DNA of 64,000 bases from Sphaerisporangium melleum (lineage in GTDB: Bacteria; Actinomycetota; Actinomycetes; Streptosporangiales; Streptosporangiaceae): NCBI RefSeq assembly GCF_014646695.1, contig NZ_BMNT01000025.1, positions 72,186 to 136,185 of the forward strand. Reading direction: 5' to 3'. Both the position numbers and the translations under genes were made by a program. The notes under the pieces are model-generated. The model was not told the origin of the DNA and ran no database searches. It saw only the letters and a program-made list of their open reading frames with translations. Below are positions 36,785-44,772 of this stretch, piece by piece. The first letter of the stretch is position 1. Every line of letters starts with the position of its first letter.

Positions 36785-37393
36785 TCACATGTCCTTCCAC
36801 ACTCCCTCGGGGATGCGATAGAAGGTTCGCGTTGACGTCCACCAGTCCGGGTCGGCGAAGCGCCCCGTGATGCGGCCTACCATGCAGAACATGAGGTGCA
36901 TATCTCGCTTGTAGTTTCTTTCCGTACCGAGTGCCAGCCCTGCCGTATAGGGCAGGTAGTCGTCGAGCTCCATTCCCCCGCCCTCCTCGTCCGGTGGGGT
37001 GACGTCACCGAGCTGTTCTCCGTCATAGTTGAGGTACAGCGGCTCAAGCCCTTCACCCACTTCCCCTGCAAAGTAGATTTCGAAGACGCGTCGCTTTCCC
37101 AGATTGCGGATCGCGGGGTGGAAGGAATACAGATCGACAGCGAAGATGTGTGTCCATCCGGGGGAGTGCGGGCCCATCCAGATGCCCCTCGCCGGCGGGC
37201 CTTTGTAGGTTTTCCCCAACGTTTCCAGGTCGCATTCTAGGCGCGAGCCCGGATCTACCTTGAGTAGCCGTGCCAGTTCTTCTTGATCTTCGCTTTCCAC
37301 CCAGAGGGCGTGGAATCCAAGCTCCAGCCAGTGCCCGTACTGGACCAGCAGGTCCCACTGGTCGTCCACAGGAAGCGCCTGTTCTGCTTTCAT
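36785..37393 (-). CDS. Hypothetical protein, possibly DUF6461-like
   Basis: A 202-residue soluble protein without signal peptide or membrane helix, rich in aromatic residues (Trp, Tyr, Phe). Its end, MVGRITGRFADPDWWTSTRT, recalls the ITGRxLDxDW ending of the DUF6461 immunity-like family, but I see no other firm match. The gene and its neighbour at 37570 are visibly less GC-rich than the surrounding genes, and codon choice is more mixed (TTT, AAA, GAT appear), which suggests later acquisition. ATG 37393 is the first start after an intrinsic terminator. Function unknown. Confidence 0.55.
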   Translation of the reverse strand: MKAEQALPVDDQWDLLVQYGHWLELGFHALWVESEDQEELARLLKVDPGSRLECDLETLGKTYKGPPARGIWMGPHSPGWTHIFAVDLYSFHPAIRNLGKRRVFEIYFAGEVGEGLEPLYLNYDGEQLGDVTPPDEEGGGMELDDYLPYTAGLALGTERNYKRDMHLMFCMVGRITGRFADPDWWTSTRTFYRIPEGVWKDM

Positions 37394-37423
37394 TGTTCTC
37401 TGTCATCCTTACATCGAATGGAA

Positions 37424-37451
37424 ATGCGGGGCCGCGCCGGCGGCCCCGCAT
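37424..37451 (-). terminator. GC-rich intrinsic terminator hairpin
   Basis: A perfect 12-bp stem (37424-37435 with 37440-37451, ATGCGGGGCCGC) with loop GCCG. On the minus strand it is followed by TTTCC. It ends the gene at 37570-38055 and separates it from the next minus-strand gene. Confidence 0.7.
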
Positions 37452-37569
37452 GTCACCGCGATTAGTTCATGGACCAGCACCGGCAGCGCCTGTCGACCGG
37501 GGTTGAGGCGGCGCCAGGTCGAGCCGATCGTCTTGCGGTGGCGTCTCGGCAACCCCGAACTTCCCCCGT

Positions 37570-38055
37570 TTACTCTACGATCTGTACCCAGAACGGGCTG
37601 TCGCTGGTCTTGGACATAGTGAAGACCCGGTCGGCTCTGATGTATATGCAACCACCGGTGTTCTTCTCCTCGTTCTTGCCGAAACCGAGTTGCTTCCAGT
37701 CGCAGCGGTAGCTGGGTGACCACAGGCTGTTGCTGGGTATGCCCTGTCCCCATCGAACGACGCCGAGCCGTTTGCCCTCGTCACCGAGAAGCTCCTGGTC
37801 CCATAGGGGAAGCCGGCCCTTGTTATCCTTGTACTGGGTGAGGGCGGGCATGATGGAGCAGACTTCCCGGTCGTGGCTGGTCGGCTTGGGGTATTGATCA
37901 GGTACTGCAGATACGGTGTCGCGCGTCAGCCCGCGATCGTCTTGAGCTAGGTCAGGTCCCCTGCTGGATCTGGCATCCCTCCGTGGCGAGCTTGAACTCG
38001 ATCCCAGTCCGAAGAGAATGGGGACGTATGTAAGCAGATCAATCGGAACCGCCAT
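37570..38055 (-). CDS. Hypothetical protein, possibly exported
   Basis: A 161-residue protein I do not recognise. The N-terminus (AVPIDLLTYVPILFGLG) is hydrophobic enough for a signal or anchor, followed by a Ser/Arg/Asp-rich segment and a C-terminal half with many aromatic and charged residues (PLWDQELLGDEGKRLGVVRW, WSPSYRCDWKQLGFGKN) and two Cys that could pair. Base composition is lower in GC than the flanking genes. ATG 38055 is used; GTG 38058 is in frame directly before it. It is followed by a terminator hairpin at 37424-37451. Confidence 0.5.
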   Translation of the reverse strand: MAVPIDLLTYVPILFGLGSSSSSPRRDARSSRGPDLAQDDRGLTRDTVSAVPDQYPKPTSHDREVCSIMPALTQYKDNKGRLPLWDQELLGDEGKRLGVVRWGQGIPSNSLWSPSYRCDWKQLGFGKNEEKNTGGCIYIRADRVFTMSKTSDSPFWVQIVE

Positions 38056-38544
38056 CACTTAGTACGGACCCCGCTGATGGAAAAGGGCTCGCAAGGCCGG
38101 ATTGCGACCGTATCCGGAATCGGCGAGAGCGTCCCGTCACTGGAGCCCAGGTGCTCGATCAGGTAGACCGGACCTCATCTCACAGCCGATCGGCGTCCCA
38201 CTTGGCACCGGAGCGCCTGGAGGAGGTCACCCTCCAGGGGAGGATGCTGGTTAAGACCTGCGTAACCGTCCCGTTGACCGGCGGATCGCCGGCCGGTTCG
38301 AGGTCATAAAGAACACCAAGGACGGGGAGAGCCGGGAGGAGCCGGTCCTCTGGCGCGGTCAGCGCCATGGAGACCCTCCTGATCAAGAGGACGACCCGGG
38401 CCGTGCAGCGGGAGCGCGCGGAGGCCGCCAGATACGAGAGTCTCTTCCGAGACCGTGAGCACTGGTACGGCGCGGACCAGGAGGCCCCGGGGCCGTGTCA
38501 GAAGAGGGCGGCCGGGTGACCCGCGTGGTGTGGTGGTATGCCCG
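38056..38544. other. 490-bp gap with gene-remnant character and a small ORF
   Basis: No intact gene is convincing. On the plus strand, in-frame fragments RIAGRFEVIKNTKDGES (38270-38320) and, in another phase, a 50-codon ORF 38367-38519 (METLLIKRTTRAVQRERAEA, then ARYESLFRDREHWYGADQEA) look like real protein pieces out of frame with each other. They may be decayed remains of one or two genes, or a genuine small protein at 38367. No terminator or promoter stands out. Confidence 0.35.
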
Positions 38545-38913
38545 TCAGGCGTCGGGGTCGTCGTCCTCCTCGGCGATGAGTCGGTCGAGGGTGATCGACA
38601 TTGTCTGCAGGATCTGCTCGCGGGATTCACCGGTGGCCTCGTGGAGACGGCCGATCAGATGCCCCGTGGTGAGCGTGGAGGCCAGGAGATATCGGTTGAG
38701 CGTGGTGCGTGTGGAGACCTCGGTGGCGTCGAGCACCTCGCCGGCCACGGCCCGTTGCCAGCGCCGGCGGTAGGGGCGCAGCCTGATCTTGAGCTGGATC
38801 GGGCCGTTCACTTCGGAGATCAGATGTGACTGTTCGTGCATCGACAGCGATCGGTCGCCCGTCACCGTCAGAATGCGGATCCACTGTGCCGTCGTCTCGC
38901 GCAACCAGCCCAT
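38545..38913 (-). CDS. Hypothetical protein, third gene of a HATPase operon
   Basis: A 122-residue soluble protein, mainly helical by its residue pattern, ending in an acidic tail (AEEDDDPDA). I do not recognise a family. Its middle (RRRWQRAVAGEVLDATEVST, RTTLNRYLLASTLTTGHLIG) has no catalytic-looking motif. ATG 38913 follows AGGGACG. It lies 30 bp after the 69-residue protein gene, which in turn is 37 bp after the HATPase gene, all on the minus strand, so it probably belongs to that operon. Confidence 0.55.
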   Translation of the reverse strand: MGWLRETTAQWIRILTVTGDRSLSMHEQSHLISEVNGPIQLKIRLRPYRRRWQRAVAGEVLDATEVSTRTTLNRYLLASTLTTGHLIGRLHEATGESREQILQTMSITLDRLIAEEDDDPDA

Positions 38914-38943
38914 GACCGTCCCTGTAGAACGGGATCGCAGGGG

Positions 38944-39153
38944 TTACAGAGTTCTCCTCAACTCGGCCTCGACCTGGCGGAGGAGCGCGATCAACTTCTC
39001 TTGGGTCGTCGCTTCCACCACCAGGCTGGCCGTCAAGGGCTCGCGGGAGAATGCGCAGAACTTCCGCCGCCAGGTCGCCCACATGATCACCCAGCCGGGG
39101 TTGTCATGCTGGAGCGTGTCGGCGACCTGATGGAACTCGGCGTCGTACCTCAC
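38944..39153 (-). CDS. Small Trp-rich partner protein of the HATPase
   Basis: A 69-residue protein: RYDAEFHQVADTLQHDNPGW, then VIMWATWRRKFCAF, SREP, and a C-terminal helix VVEATTQEKLIALLRQVEAE. The NPGWxIxW-x-RxFxAF pattern followed by an A-T-x-E-x-L helix is one I associate with small genes beside HATPase/XRE loci in actinomycetes; the function is unknown. GTG 39153 is chosen from that pattern; a longer frame to 39306 has an implausible Arg/Ser-rich start. It lies between the HATPase gene (39191-39625) and the 122-residue gene. Confidence 0.6.
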   Translation of the reverse strand: MRYDAEFHQVADTLQHDNPGWVIMWATWRRKFCAFSREPLTASLVVEATTQEKLIALLRQVEAELRRTL

Positions 39154-39190
39154 AGCATGGCCCCGTGGCCGGTCACGGGCATCACGTCGA

Positions 39191-39625
39191 TCACTGCGTC
39201 TCGACCTTGAGTTCCGCCCAGACGACCTTGCCTCCGCCCTCCACTCGGCGGAATCCCCACCGGGTGGCGAGGGCCTCGACCAGCAGAAGGCCACGCCCTC
39301 CCTCATCGTCGAGGTCGGCGTCTCCGCGCAGTGGGGGTTCGTCGCTGGAGTCCCACACCTCGATCACGGCGCAGGCGCCGGCGACGTAGAGGCCGACGCA
39401 GATGGCGTTCAGGCCGTTGGACAACTCGCCGTAGCTCGGGCTGTCGGTGGGGAAGCCCGTCGCCTTGACGGCGTTCGTGCTCAGCTCGGACACCACCAGC
39501 TCGGCGGTCTCGATGAGGTGGGGGAGCCCCCACAACCGCAGGTGGTCGTGGACGTGCCGGCGAGCGGCGCGTACCGAGCCGGGAAGCGCCGCCAGCGCGA
39601 GGCGGCTGGTGGGGGATGGCTCCAT
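39191..39625 (-). CDS. Anti-sigma-factor-like ATP-binding protein (HATPase_c_2)
   Basis: A 144-residue GHKL ATPase of the RsbW/SpoIIAB type. The N box is LIETAELVVSELSTNAVKAT, the G1 box is VIEVWDSSDEPPL and the G2 box is DDEGGRGLLLVEALATRWGF, giving a complete ATP site. Actinomycetes have many such orphan proteins; those near XRE/DUF397 genes correspond to the AbaA-locus type. ATG 39625 is used; longer frames to 39742 start with TTG. A palindrome sits over its likely promoter, and the XRE regulator gene is divergent from it. Confidence 0.8.
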   Translation of the reverse strand: MEPSPTSRLALAALPGSVRAARRHVHDHLRLWGLPHLIETAELVVSELSTNAVKATGFPTDSPSYGELSNGLNAICVGLYVAGACAVIEVWDSSDEPPLRGDADLDDEGGRGLLLVEALATRWGFRRVEGGGKVVWAELKVETQ

Positions 39626-39743
39626 CGCCTGGACGCTCGTTGTGTTCAACAGTGCTGCCCCAATCAGGGAGAGATCTTGGACAGGACGGCGGCGCTGGAA
39701 TCGAAGCGCTCGATCTTCGGCTTCGCCTGCGCCACCTGGCAAC

Positions 39744-39779
39744 GGTGGGTAATCTAACGACTACTTTCAGTTGTAGTCA
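39744..39779 (-). promoter_or_regulatory. Promoter and palindromic operator between HATPase and XRE genes
   Basis: On the minus strand TTGACT (39779-39774), an 18-bp spacer and TAGATT (39756-39751) form a good promoter for the HATPase operon. GACTAC (39759-39764) and GTAGTC (39773-39778) form an inverted repeat with 8-bp spacing that overlaps the -35 and spacer. Its place in the divergent region suggests binding by the XRE regulator encoded at 39830; that is inference. Confidence 0.5.
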
Positions 39780-39829
39780 AGAAGAACGCAACGACTGCAT
39801 GCGTAGCCACAGCGCAGGGAGGGTCACGT

Positions 39830-40690
39830 ATGTCACATCGAGCTGTCACCCCTACCGTCCGGCTTCGGCGGCTGGCTTCCCAGCTGCGAAAACTCCGGGC
39901 GGCCTCGAACATGACCAGGGACGAGGTCGCTGAGGCCACTGGCATCAACGGTGTGACGCTCTATCGGATCGAGGCCGCCCGCTCACGTCCTCAGGTGAGA
40001 ACTCTGAAGGCGCTTCTTGATCTCTATGGCGTCGAAGGTCCGCTCCGGGACGAGCTTCTGGCGGTACTGAAGGAGTCCGCTGAGCGTGGCTGGCTGCATG
40101 CCTTTGAGCCGCCGCTCCCTGATCAGTACACGGCGTACATCGGTTTCGAGCAGGAAGCCCGAAGGCTGCTCAACTACGAATCGCTGTTCGTGCCGGGGCT
40201 TCTGCAGACGGAGGACTACGCCCGGGCCGTCATCCGCTGCATGCCGCCGATGGCGACCCCTGAGGAGATGGAAGCGAGGGTCGAAGCGCGGCGGAGACGA
40301 CAGTCTCTGCTCACCGGTGAGCGGCCCTTGCATCTCTGGGCCATCTTCGACGAGGCGGTACTCCACCGCCACGTGGGCGGACGGGATGTGATGCGCGCTC
40401 AGCTTCAACGGCTTCGCGAGGTCTCCGAAGAGCCGAACATCACGCTACAGGTGGTGCCCTACGGCGGTGGAGCGCATGCGGGCATGCATGGAAGCTTCAT
40501 CCTCATGCAGTTCGGTGAGGGGAATGAGGACGTTATCTACATCGAGGGCATGACGGCCGACGTGTTCTTGGAGAACGAGAGCGACATTCGGCGGTATAGC
40601 CTGGTATTTGAGCACCTCCGGGCCGTCGCCGTGAGTCCGGAGTCCACCCGCGGCCTGGTGGAAGCCGTGCTCAAAGCGGAGCTCGAGTGA
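39830..40690 (+). CDS. XRE-family regulator with DUF5753 domain (WhiJ-like)
   Basis: A 286-residue DNA-binding protein. The N-terminal helix-turn-helix is LRKLRAASNMTRDEVAEATG with recognition helix GVTLYRIEAARSRP (about 19-55). The rest is the DUF5753 ligand/partner domain: LNYESLFVPGLLQTEDYARA, EARVEARRRRQSLL, HLWAIFDEAVLHRHVGG, NITLQVVPYGGGAH. This architecture is that of WhiJ and of Scr1-type regulators in Streptomyces, which work with a small DUF397 protein; the DUF397 gene lies 13 bp downstream. ATG 39830 has GGGAGGG upstream. In Streptomyces such pairs affect development and antibiotic production. Confidence 0.88.
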   Translation: MSHRAVTPTVRLRRLASQLRKLRAASNMTRDEVAEATGINGVTLYRIEAARSRPQVRTLKALLDLYGVEGPLRDELLAVLKESAERGWLHAFEPPLPDQYTAYIGFEQEARRLLNYESLFVPGLLQTEDYARAVIRCMPPMATPEEMEARVEARRRRQSLLTGERPLHLWAIFDEAVLHRHVGGRDVMRAQLQRLREVSEEPNITLQVVPYGGGAHAGMHGSFILMQFGEGNEDVIYIEGMTADVFLENESDIRRYSLVFEHLRAVAVSPESTRGLVEAVLKAELE

Positions 40691-40703
40691 GAGGAACCGC
40701 AAG

Positions 40704-40907
40704 ATGCCAGAGATCCCCGACCTGTCCCACGCCATCTGGCGAAAGAGTCGACGAAGCGGAGCCAACGGTGCATGCGTTGAGGTGGCCGCGATAGGCAACA
40801 TGATCGCCGTTCGAGACAGCAAGGACCCTGGTGGTGCCGCGGTGGCCTTCGGTGTCAGTGAATGGCGCTCGTTCGTCGGAGGCTTGAAGGCCGGCGGCCT
40901 GAAGTAA
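40704..40907 (+). CDS. DUF397 small protein, partner of the XRE regulator
   Basis: A 67-residue DUF397 protein with the family pattern WRKSRRSGANGACVEVA, VRDSKDPGGAAVAF, EWRSFVGGL. Such proteins (AbaA-OrfD, BldB and Scr2 relatives) pair with XRE-DUF5753 regulators; a toxin/antitoxin-like or antagonist relationship has been proposed. ATG 40704 follows GAGAGGAA, 13 bp after the regulator stop, so the two form an operon that ends at the hairpin 40925-40960. Confidence 0.9.
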   Translation: MPEIPDLSHAIWRKSRRSGANGACVEVAAIGNMIAVRDSKDPGGAAVAFGVSEWRSFVGGLKAGGLK

Positions 40908-40924
40908 ATGGCCTGATCGACAGT

Positions 40925-40960
40925 AAGAGCGGAGGCTTGTACGTCAGGGTCTCCGCTCTT
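40925..40960 (+). terminator. Intrinsic terminator after the XRE-DUF397 operon
   Basis: Perfect 10-bp stem AAGAGCGGAG / CTCCGCTCTT (40925-40934 with 40951-40960), 16-nt loop, followed by TTCCTCTTCC. A classic rho-independent shape on the plus strand. Confidence 0.75.
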
Positions 40961-41263
40961 TTCCTCTTCCGCCCTGTTAGAACAACGCGCCTTCAGGCGG
41001 GAGCAGGCCGTCGCCGAAGACTTCCTCATGCCCGGCTTCCGCTCCTGTACTGGCGGCCATGAGCGAGGAGGCCGGCTCGGGCGCGTTCGCCGAGTTCCCC
41101 CTTGTACGATCGGCGGCCGCCTTCTTGGGTTCGACTTCTTCTTGGGGCGCTGAACACCCTCTCGAGCTCCGCACGGGCCGTGTACGGAATCTACGTTGTA
41201 AAGGGCCCCGGGATGATTCCCAGGGCCCTTCGGACCATTTCGGGCGCCCGTGCCGGCCCGTGG
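40961..41263. other. Gap between convergent DUF397 and ileS genes
   Basis: About 300 bases with no believable gene; short frames on both strands lack a ribosome-binding site and family resemblance. It contains the ileS-side terminator hairpin at 41201-41230. Confidence 0.45.
41201..41230 (-). terminator. Terminator hairpin after ileS
   Basis: AAGGGCCC-C-GGG and CCC-A-GGGCCCTT (41201-41212 with 41219-41230) form an 11-bp stem with one mismatch and a 6-nt loop; on the minus strand TTTAC follows. It lies about 35 bp past the ileS stop. Confidence 0.65.
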
Positions 41264-44200
41264 TCAGGCGGTGGCGCGGGTGAGGTGGAAGGTCAGGCCG
41301 AGGTCGGGGTCGTGGTGGGCGGGGAGGTCGGTCCCCGGAGTGCCCTCGGTCATGGAGGTGGCCAGAACCTCCTCGGCCACCTTGCCGCCGTCCGCGCGCA
41401 GCGCGTCGGCGAGGTCGCCGGAGGCCGTCCACCACAGGTCGATGCGGTCGGTGATGGACAGGCCGCTGGACTTGCGGGCGTCCTGCACCAGGCGGACGAC
41501 CTCGCGGATCAGGCCGGCGCGCATGAGCTCGGGCGTCACCGTCAGGTCCAGCGCCACGGTCTCGCCGGTGCCCGTGCCGGCCGCACCGCTCTCCACCGCC
41601 CAGCCGGCCCGCGGCTGCTCGCTGATGATCACATCGTCCGGCCCGAGCTCGGCGGGCTCGCCGTGCACCTGGACGGTCGCGGTCCGGCCGTCGCGGATGA
41701 GGTGAGCCAGCTCGGCCGGGTCGGCCGCGGTGATCGCGGCGGCGACGTCCTTGGTGGCGCCGCCGAACCGCTTGCCGAGGGTGCGGAAGTTCGGCTTGAC
41801 GGTGAAGGAGACCAGGTCGGAGGAGAACGACGACAGGTCCTCCAGCGCCTGCACGTTCAGCTCGTCGGCGATCAGATCGCGCAGCGAGGCGGGCATTGAC
41901 GCCCATCCGGGCGCGCCGACGAGCGCGCGGCCGAGCGGCTGGCGGGTCTTGACCCCGCTTCCGGCGCGGGCCGACCTGCCCAGCTCGACCAGGCGGCGCA
42001 CCAGGGCCATCTGCTCCGACAGCGCGGGGTCCAGCAGCTCCTCGCGCACCTGCGGCCAGGTGGCCAGGTGCACCGACGCCGGCGCGTCCGGGGCGCGCAG
42101 CACGTCCCAGACGTAGTCGGTGACGAACGGGACGAACGGCGCCATCAGCCGGGTCAGCGTCTCCAGGCACTCGTACAGGGTCGCGAACGCCGAGGTGTCG
42201 CCCGACCAGAAGCGGCGGCGGGACCTGCGGACGTACCAGTTGGACAGGTCGTCGAGGAAGTCGGTCAGCCGCCGGCCCGCCCGGGTGGTGTCGAACGACT
42301 CCATGGCGTCGGTGACCTCGGCCACGGTGCGGTTCAGCTCCGCCAGCGCCCAGCGGTCGATCAGCGGCCGGTCGGCCGGCGCCGGGGCCTCGGCGAGCGC
42401 GGCCGGCGACCAGGACTCGGCGCCCGCGTACAGCGTGAAGAAGGAGGTGGTGTTCCAGTAGGTCAGCAGGACCTTGCGGACGATCTCCTCCAGCGAGGCG
42501 TGGCCCACCCGCCGCGGCGCCCAGGGCGAGCCGGAGTTGGCCATGAACCAGCGCAGCGCGTCGGCGCCGTGCCGCTCCATCAGCGGGATCGGCTGCAGCA
42601 CGTTGCCGAGGTGCTTGCTCATCTTGCGGCCGTCCTCGGCGAGGATCAGCCCCAGGCACAGCACGTTCTCGTAGCTGGACCTGTCGAACACCAGCGTGCC
42701 GACGGCCATCAGCGAGTAGAACCAGCCGCGGGTCTGGTCGAGCGCCTCGCAGATGAACTGCGCGGGGTAGGACGCCTCGAAGGTCTCCTTCCCGACGTGC
42801 GGGGCGCCCCACTGGGCGAACGGCATCGCGCCGGAGTCGTACCAGGCGTCGATGACGTCGGGCACGCGGCGGGCCTCGTTGCCGCAGGTCGGGCAGGGGA
42901 AGGTGACGTCGTCGACGAACGGCCGGTGCGGGTCGAGCGCCGACAGGTCGCGCCCGGCGTGCGCGCCGAGCTCCTTCAGCGAGCCGACGCAGGTCACATG
43001 CGACTCGTCGTTGGTGCACACCCACAGCGGCAGCGGGGTGCCCCAGTAGCGCGACCGCGACAGCGCCCAGTCGACGTTGTTGCGCAGCCACTCGCCGTAG
43101 CGGCCCTCCTTGATGGTGGCCGGGTACCAGGCGGTGCGCTCGTTCTCGGCGAGCAGGCGGTCCTTGATCGCGGTGGTGCGGATGTACCAGGAGGGCAGCG
43201 CGTAGTACAGCAGCGATGTGTGGCAGCGCCAGCAGTGCGGGTAGGAGTGGTCGAAGTGGCCGCCGCGCATCAGCACGCCGCGGGCGCGGAGGTCCTCGGT
43301 CAGCTCCTCGTCGGCGTCCTTGAAGAACTTCCCGCCCACCATGGGCACGGACGCCAGGAACCGCCCGTCCGGGCCGATCGGGTTGACGATCGGCAGGCCG
43401 TAGCGCTTGCACACGGTCATGTCGTCGGCGCCGAACGCCGGGGCCTGGTGGACCAGGCCGGTGCCGTCCTCGACGGTGACGTAGTCGGCGAGCACCACGT
43501 AGTGCGCGCCGGGGATGTCGACCAGCTCGAACGGCCGCGCGTACGGGGTGTACTCCAGCTCGGCGCCGGGGAAGCGCTCGCCGGCGGTCCAGCCCTCGCC
43601 GAGCGCGCTCGCAAGGAGCGGCTCGGCCACGATCACCGGCCGCTCACCCTCCTTGGACGCCACGACGTAGGTCACCTCGGGGTGCACGGCGACCGCGGTG
43701 TTGGACACCAGCGTCCAGGGGGTGGTGGTCCAGATGAGCAGGTCGGCGCCCTCGAACCGCCCGGAGGTGACCGGCATCCGCACGTACACCGACGGGCTGG
43801 TGATGGTCTCGTACCCGCCGGGCTGGCCGAGCTCGTGGTCGGACAGCCCGGTGCCGCAGCGCGGGCAGTAGGGAGTGATCCGGAAGTCGCGGAACAGCAG
43901 GTCCTTGTCCCAGATCACCTTGAGCGACCACCAGACGGCCTCCACGTAGGAGGGGTCCATGGTGCGGTAGGCCTGGGACATGTCGACCCAGTAGCCCATG
44001 CGCTCGGTCATCTCCTCGAACGCGTCCACGTGGCGCTCGACCGACTCGCGGCAGCGCTCGTTGAACGCGGCGATGCCGTACGCCTCGATCTCCGGCTTGC
44101 CGGACAGGCCGAGCTCACGCTCGACCGCGACCTCGACCGGCAGGCCGTGGCAGTCCCAGCCGGCCTTGCGCGGCACGTGGAAGCCGCGCATGGACTTGTA

Positions 44201-44422
44201 GCGTGGGAAGACGTCCTTGAAGACCCGGGCCTCGATGTGGTGCACGCCGGGCATGCCGTTAGCGGTGGGCGGGCCCTCGTAGAACACCCAGGACGGCCCG
44301 CCGGCGTTCTGCTCCAGCGAGCGCTCGAAGACCTTGCCGTCGCGCCAGCGGTCGAGGACCTCCGCCTCCAGGGCGGGCAGGCTCACCTGGGCGGGGAGCG
44401 GGCGGAAATAGGGTGCGGACAT
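41264..44422 (-). CDS. ileS: Isoleucyl-tRNA synthetase
   Basis: Class Ia synthetase that charges tRNA-Ile. The 1052-residue protein begins MSAPYFRPLPAQVSLPALEA. It has the HIGH-like motif PPTANGMPGVHH (near residue 55) and the KMSKS motif as DGRKMSKHLGN near 600. Between them lies the CP1 editing domain (LLIWTTTPWTLVSNTAVAVH, GTGLVHQAPAFGADD). A zinc-type CPRCGTG / CPTCGNEARR pair is in the middle, and the C-terminus has the long domain of the eukaryotic-like, actinobacterial IleRS group. ATG 44422 is set by the T-box sequestrator hairpin directly upstream. Expression should respond to uncharged tRNA-Ile. Confidence 0.97.
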   Translation of the reverse strand: MSAPYFRPLPAQVSLPALEAEVLDRWRDGKVFERSLEQNAGGPSWVFYEGPPTANGMPGVHHIEARVFKDVFPRYKSMRGFHVPRKAGWDCHGLPVEVAVERELGLSGKPEIEAYGIAAFNERCRESVERHVDAFEEMTERMGYWVDMSQAYRTMDPSYVEAVWWSLKVIWDKDLLFRDFRITPYCPRCGTGLSDHELGQPGGYETITSPSVYVRMPVTSGRFEGADLLIWTTTPWTLVSNTAVAVHPEVTYVVASKEGERPVIVAEPLLASALGEGWTAGERFPGAELEYTPYARPFELVDIPGAHYVVLADYVTVEDGTGLVHQAPAFGADDMTVCKRYGLPIVNPIGPDGRFLASVPMVGGKFFKDADEELTEDLRARGVLMRGGHFDHSYPHCWRCHTSLLYYALPSWYIRTTAIKDRLLAENERTAWYPATIKEGRYGEWLRNNVDWALSRSRYWGTPLPLWVCTNDESHVTCVGSLKELGAHAGRDLSALDPHRPFVDDVTFPCPTCGNEARRVPDVIDAWYDSGAMPFAQWGAPHVGKETFEASYPAQFICEALDQTRGWFYSLMAVGTLVFDRSSYENVLCLGLILAEDGRKMSKHLGNVLQPIPLMERHGADALRWFMANSGSPWAPRRVGHASLEEIVRKVLLTYWNTTSFFTLYAGAESWSPAALAEAPAPADRPLIDRWALAELNRTVAEVTDAMESFDTTRAGRRLTDFLDDLSNWYVRRSRRRFWSGDTSAFATLYECLETLTRLMAPFVPFVTDYVWDVLRAPDAPASVHLATWPQVREELLDPALSEQMALVRRLVELGRSARAGSGVKTRQPLGRALVGAPGWASMPASLRDLIADELNVQALEDLSSFSSDLVSFTVKPNFRTLGKRFGGATKDVAAAITAADPAELAHLIRDGRTATVQVHGEPAELGPDDVIISEQPRAGWAVESGAAGTGTGETVALDLTVTPELMRAGLIREVVRLVQDARKSSGLSITDRIDLWWTASGDLADALRADGGKVAEEVLATSMTEGTPGTDLPAHHDPDLGLTFHLTRATA

Positions 44423-44730
44423 CGTAGGGGCAGCCTCCACGCGAGTGTTCCTCCATGGCGTGGAGGGACGAGGCCGAGGCCCCGCGGTACCACCCTCCTT
44501 GGCCTCCGCGGAAGCCCTCCTCCCGGAAAAGGAGGAAGGATCTCCGGAAAAGAGGCCCACTCTTGTCTTTGCTGCCGGTTCTACTGGACCGCGTGACCTT
44601 GAGGGGCGCGGCCGTTCCTCCGGCGGCTCCGGGGTGATCTTCGCTTCGGCCCCCGCCCCGGGCTCGCACCGCCCCCGGGTCGCTCCTGCGAGGGGGATCG
44701 GAGCTACTCGTCCCCATCAACGCCTTGCAA
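44423..44730 (-). promoter_or_regulatory. Translational T-box leader of ileS
   Basis: Read on the minus strand, the leader starts near 44730 after a TATCGT -10 (44742-44737). It contains GATGGGGACGAGTA (start of stem I), an ATC isoleucine specifier within GAAGATCAC (ATC at 44638-44636), and the conserved T-box AGGGTGGTACCGCGG (44496-44482) that pairs with the tRNA acceptor end. Just before ileS, CCTCCACGC (44466-44458) pairs with GCGTGGAGG (44442-44434), hiding the GGAGG ribosome-binding site. No terminator follows, so control is of translation initiation, as known for actinobacterial ileS T-boxes. Confidence 0.9.
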
Positions 44731-44772
44731 ACTGACACGATAGCCGACGACGGGGAGAGGACCGACACATTG

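Noticed and set aside
42068..44596. 842-codon plus-strand frame opposite ileS
   Set aside because: Antisense artefact of high-GC coding DNA; ileS on the other strand is unmistakable and the frame resembles no protein.
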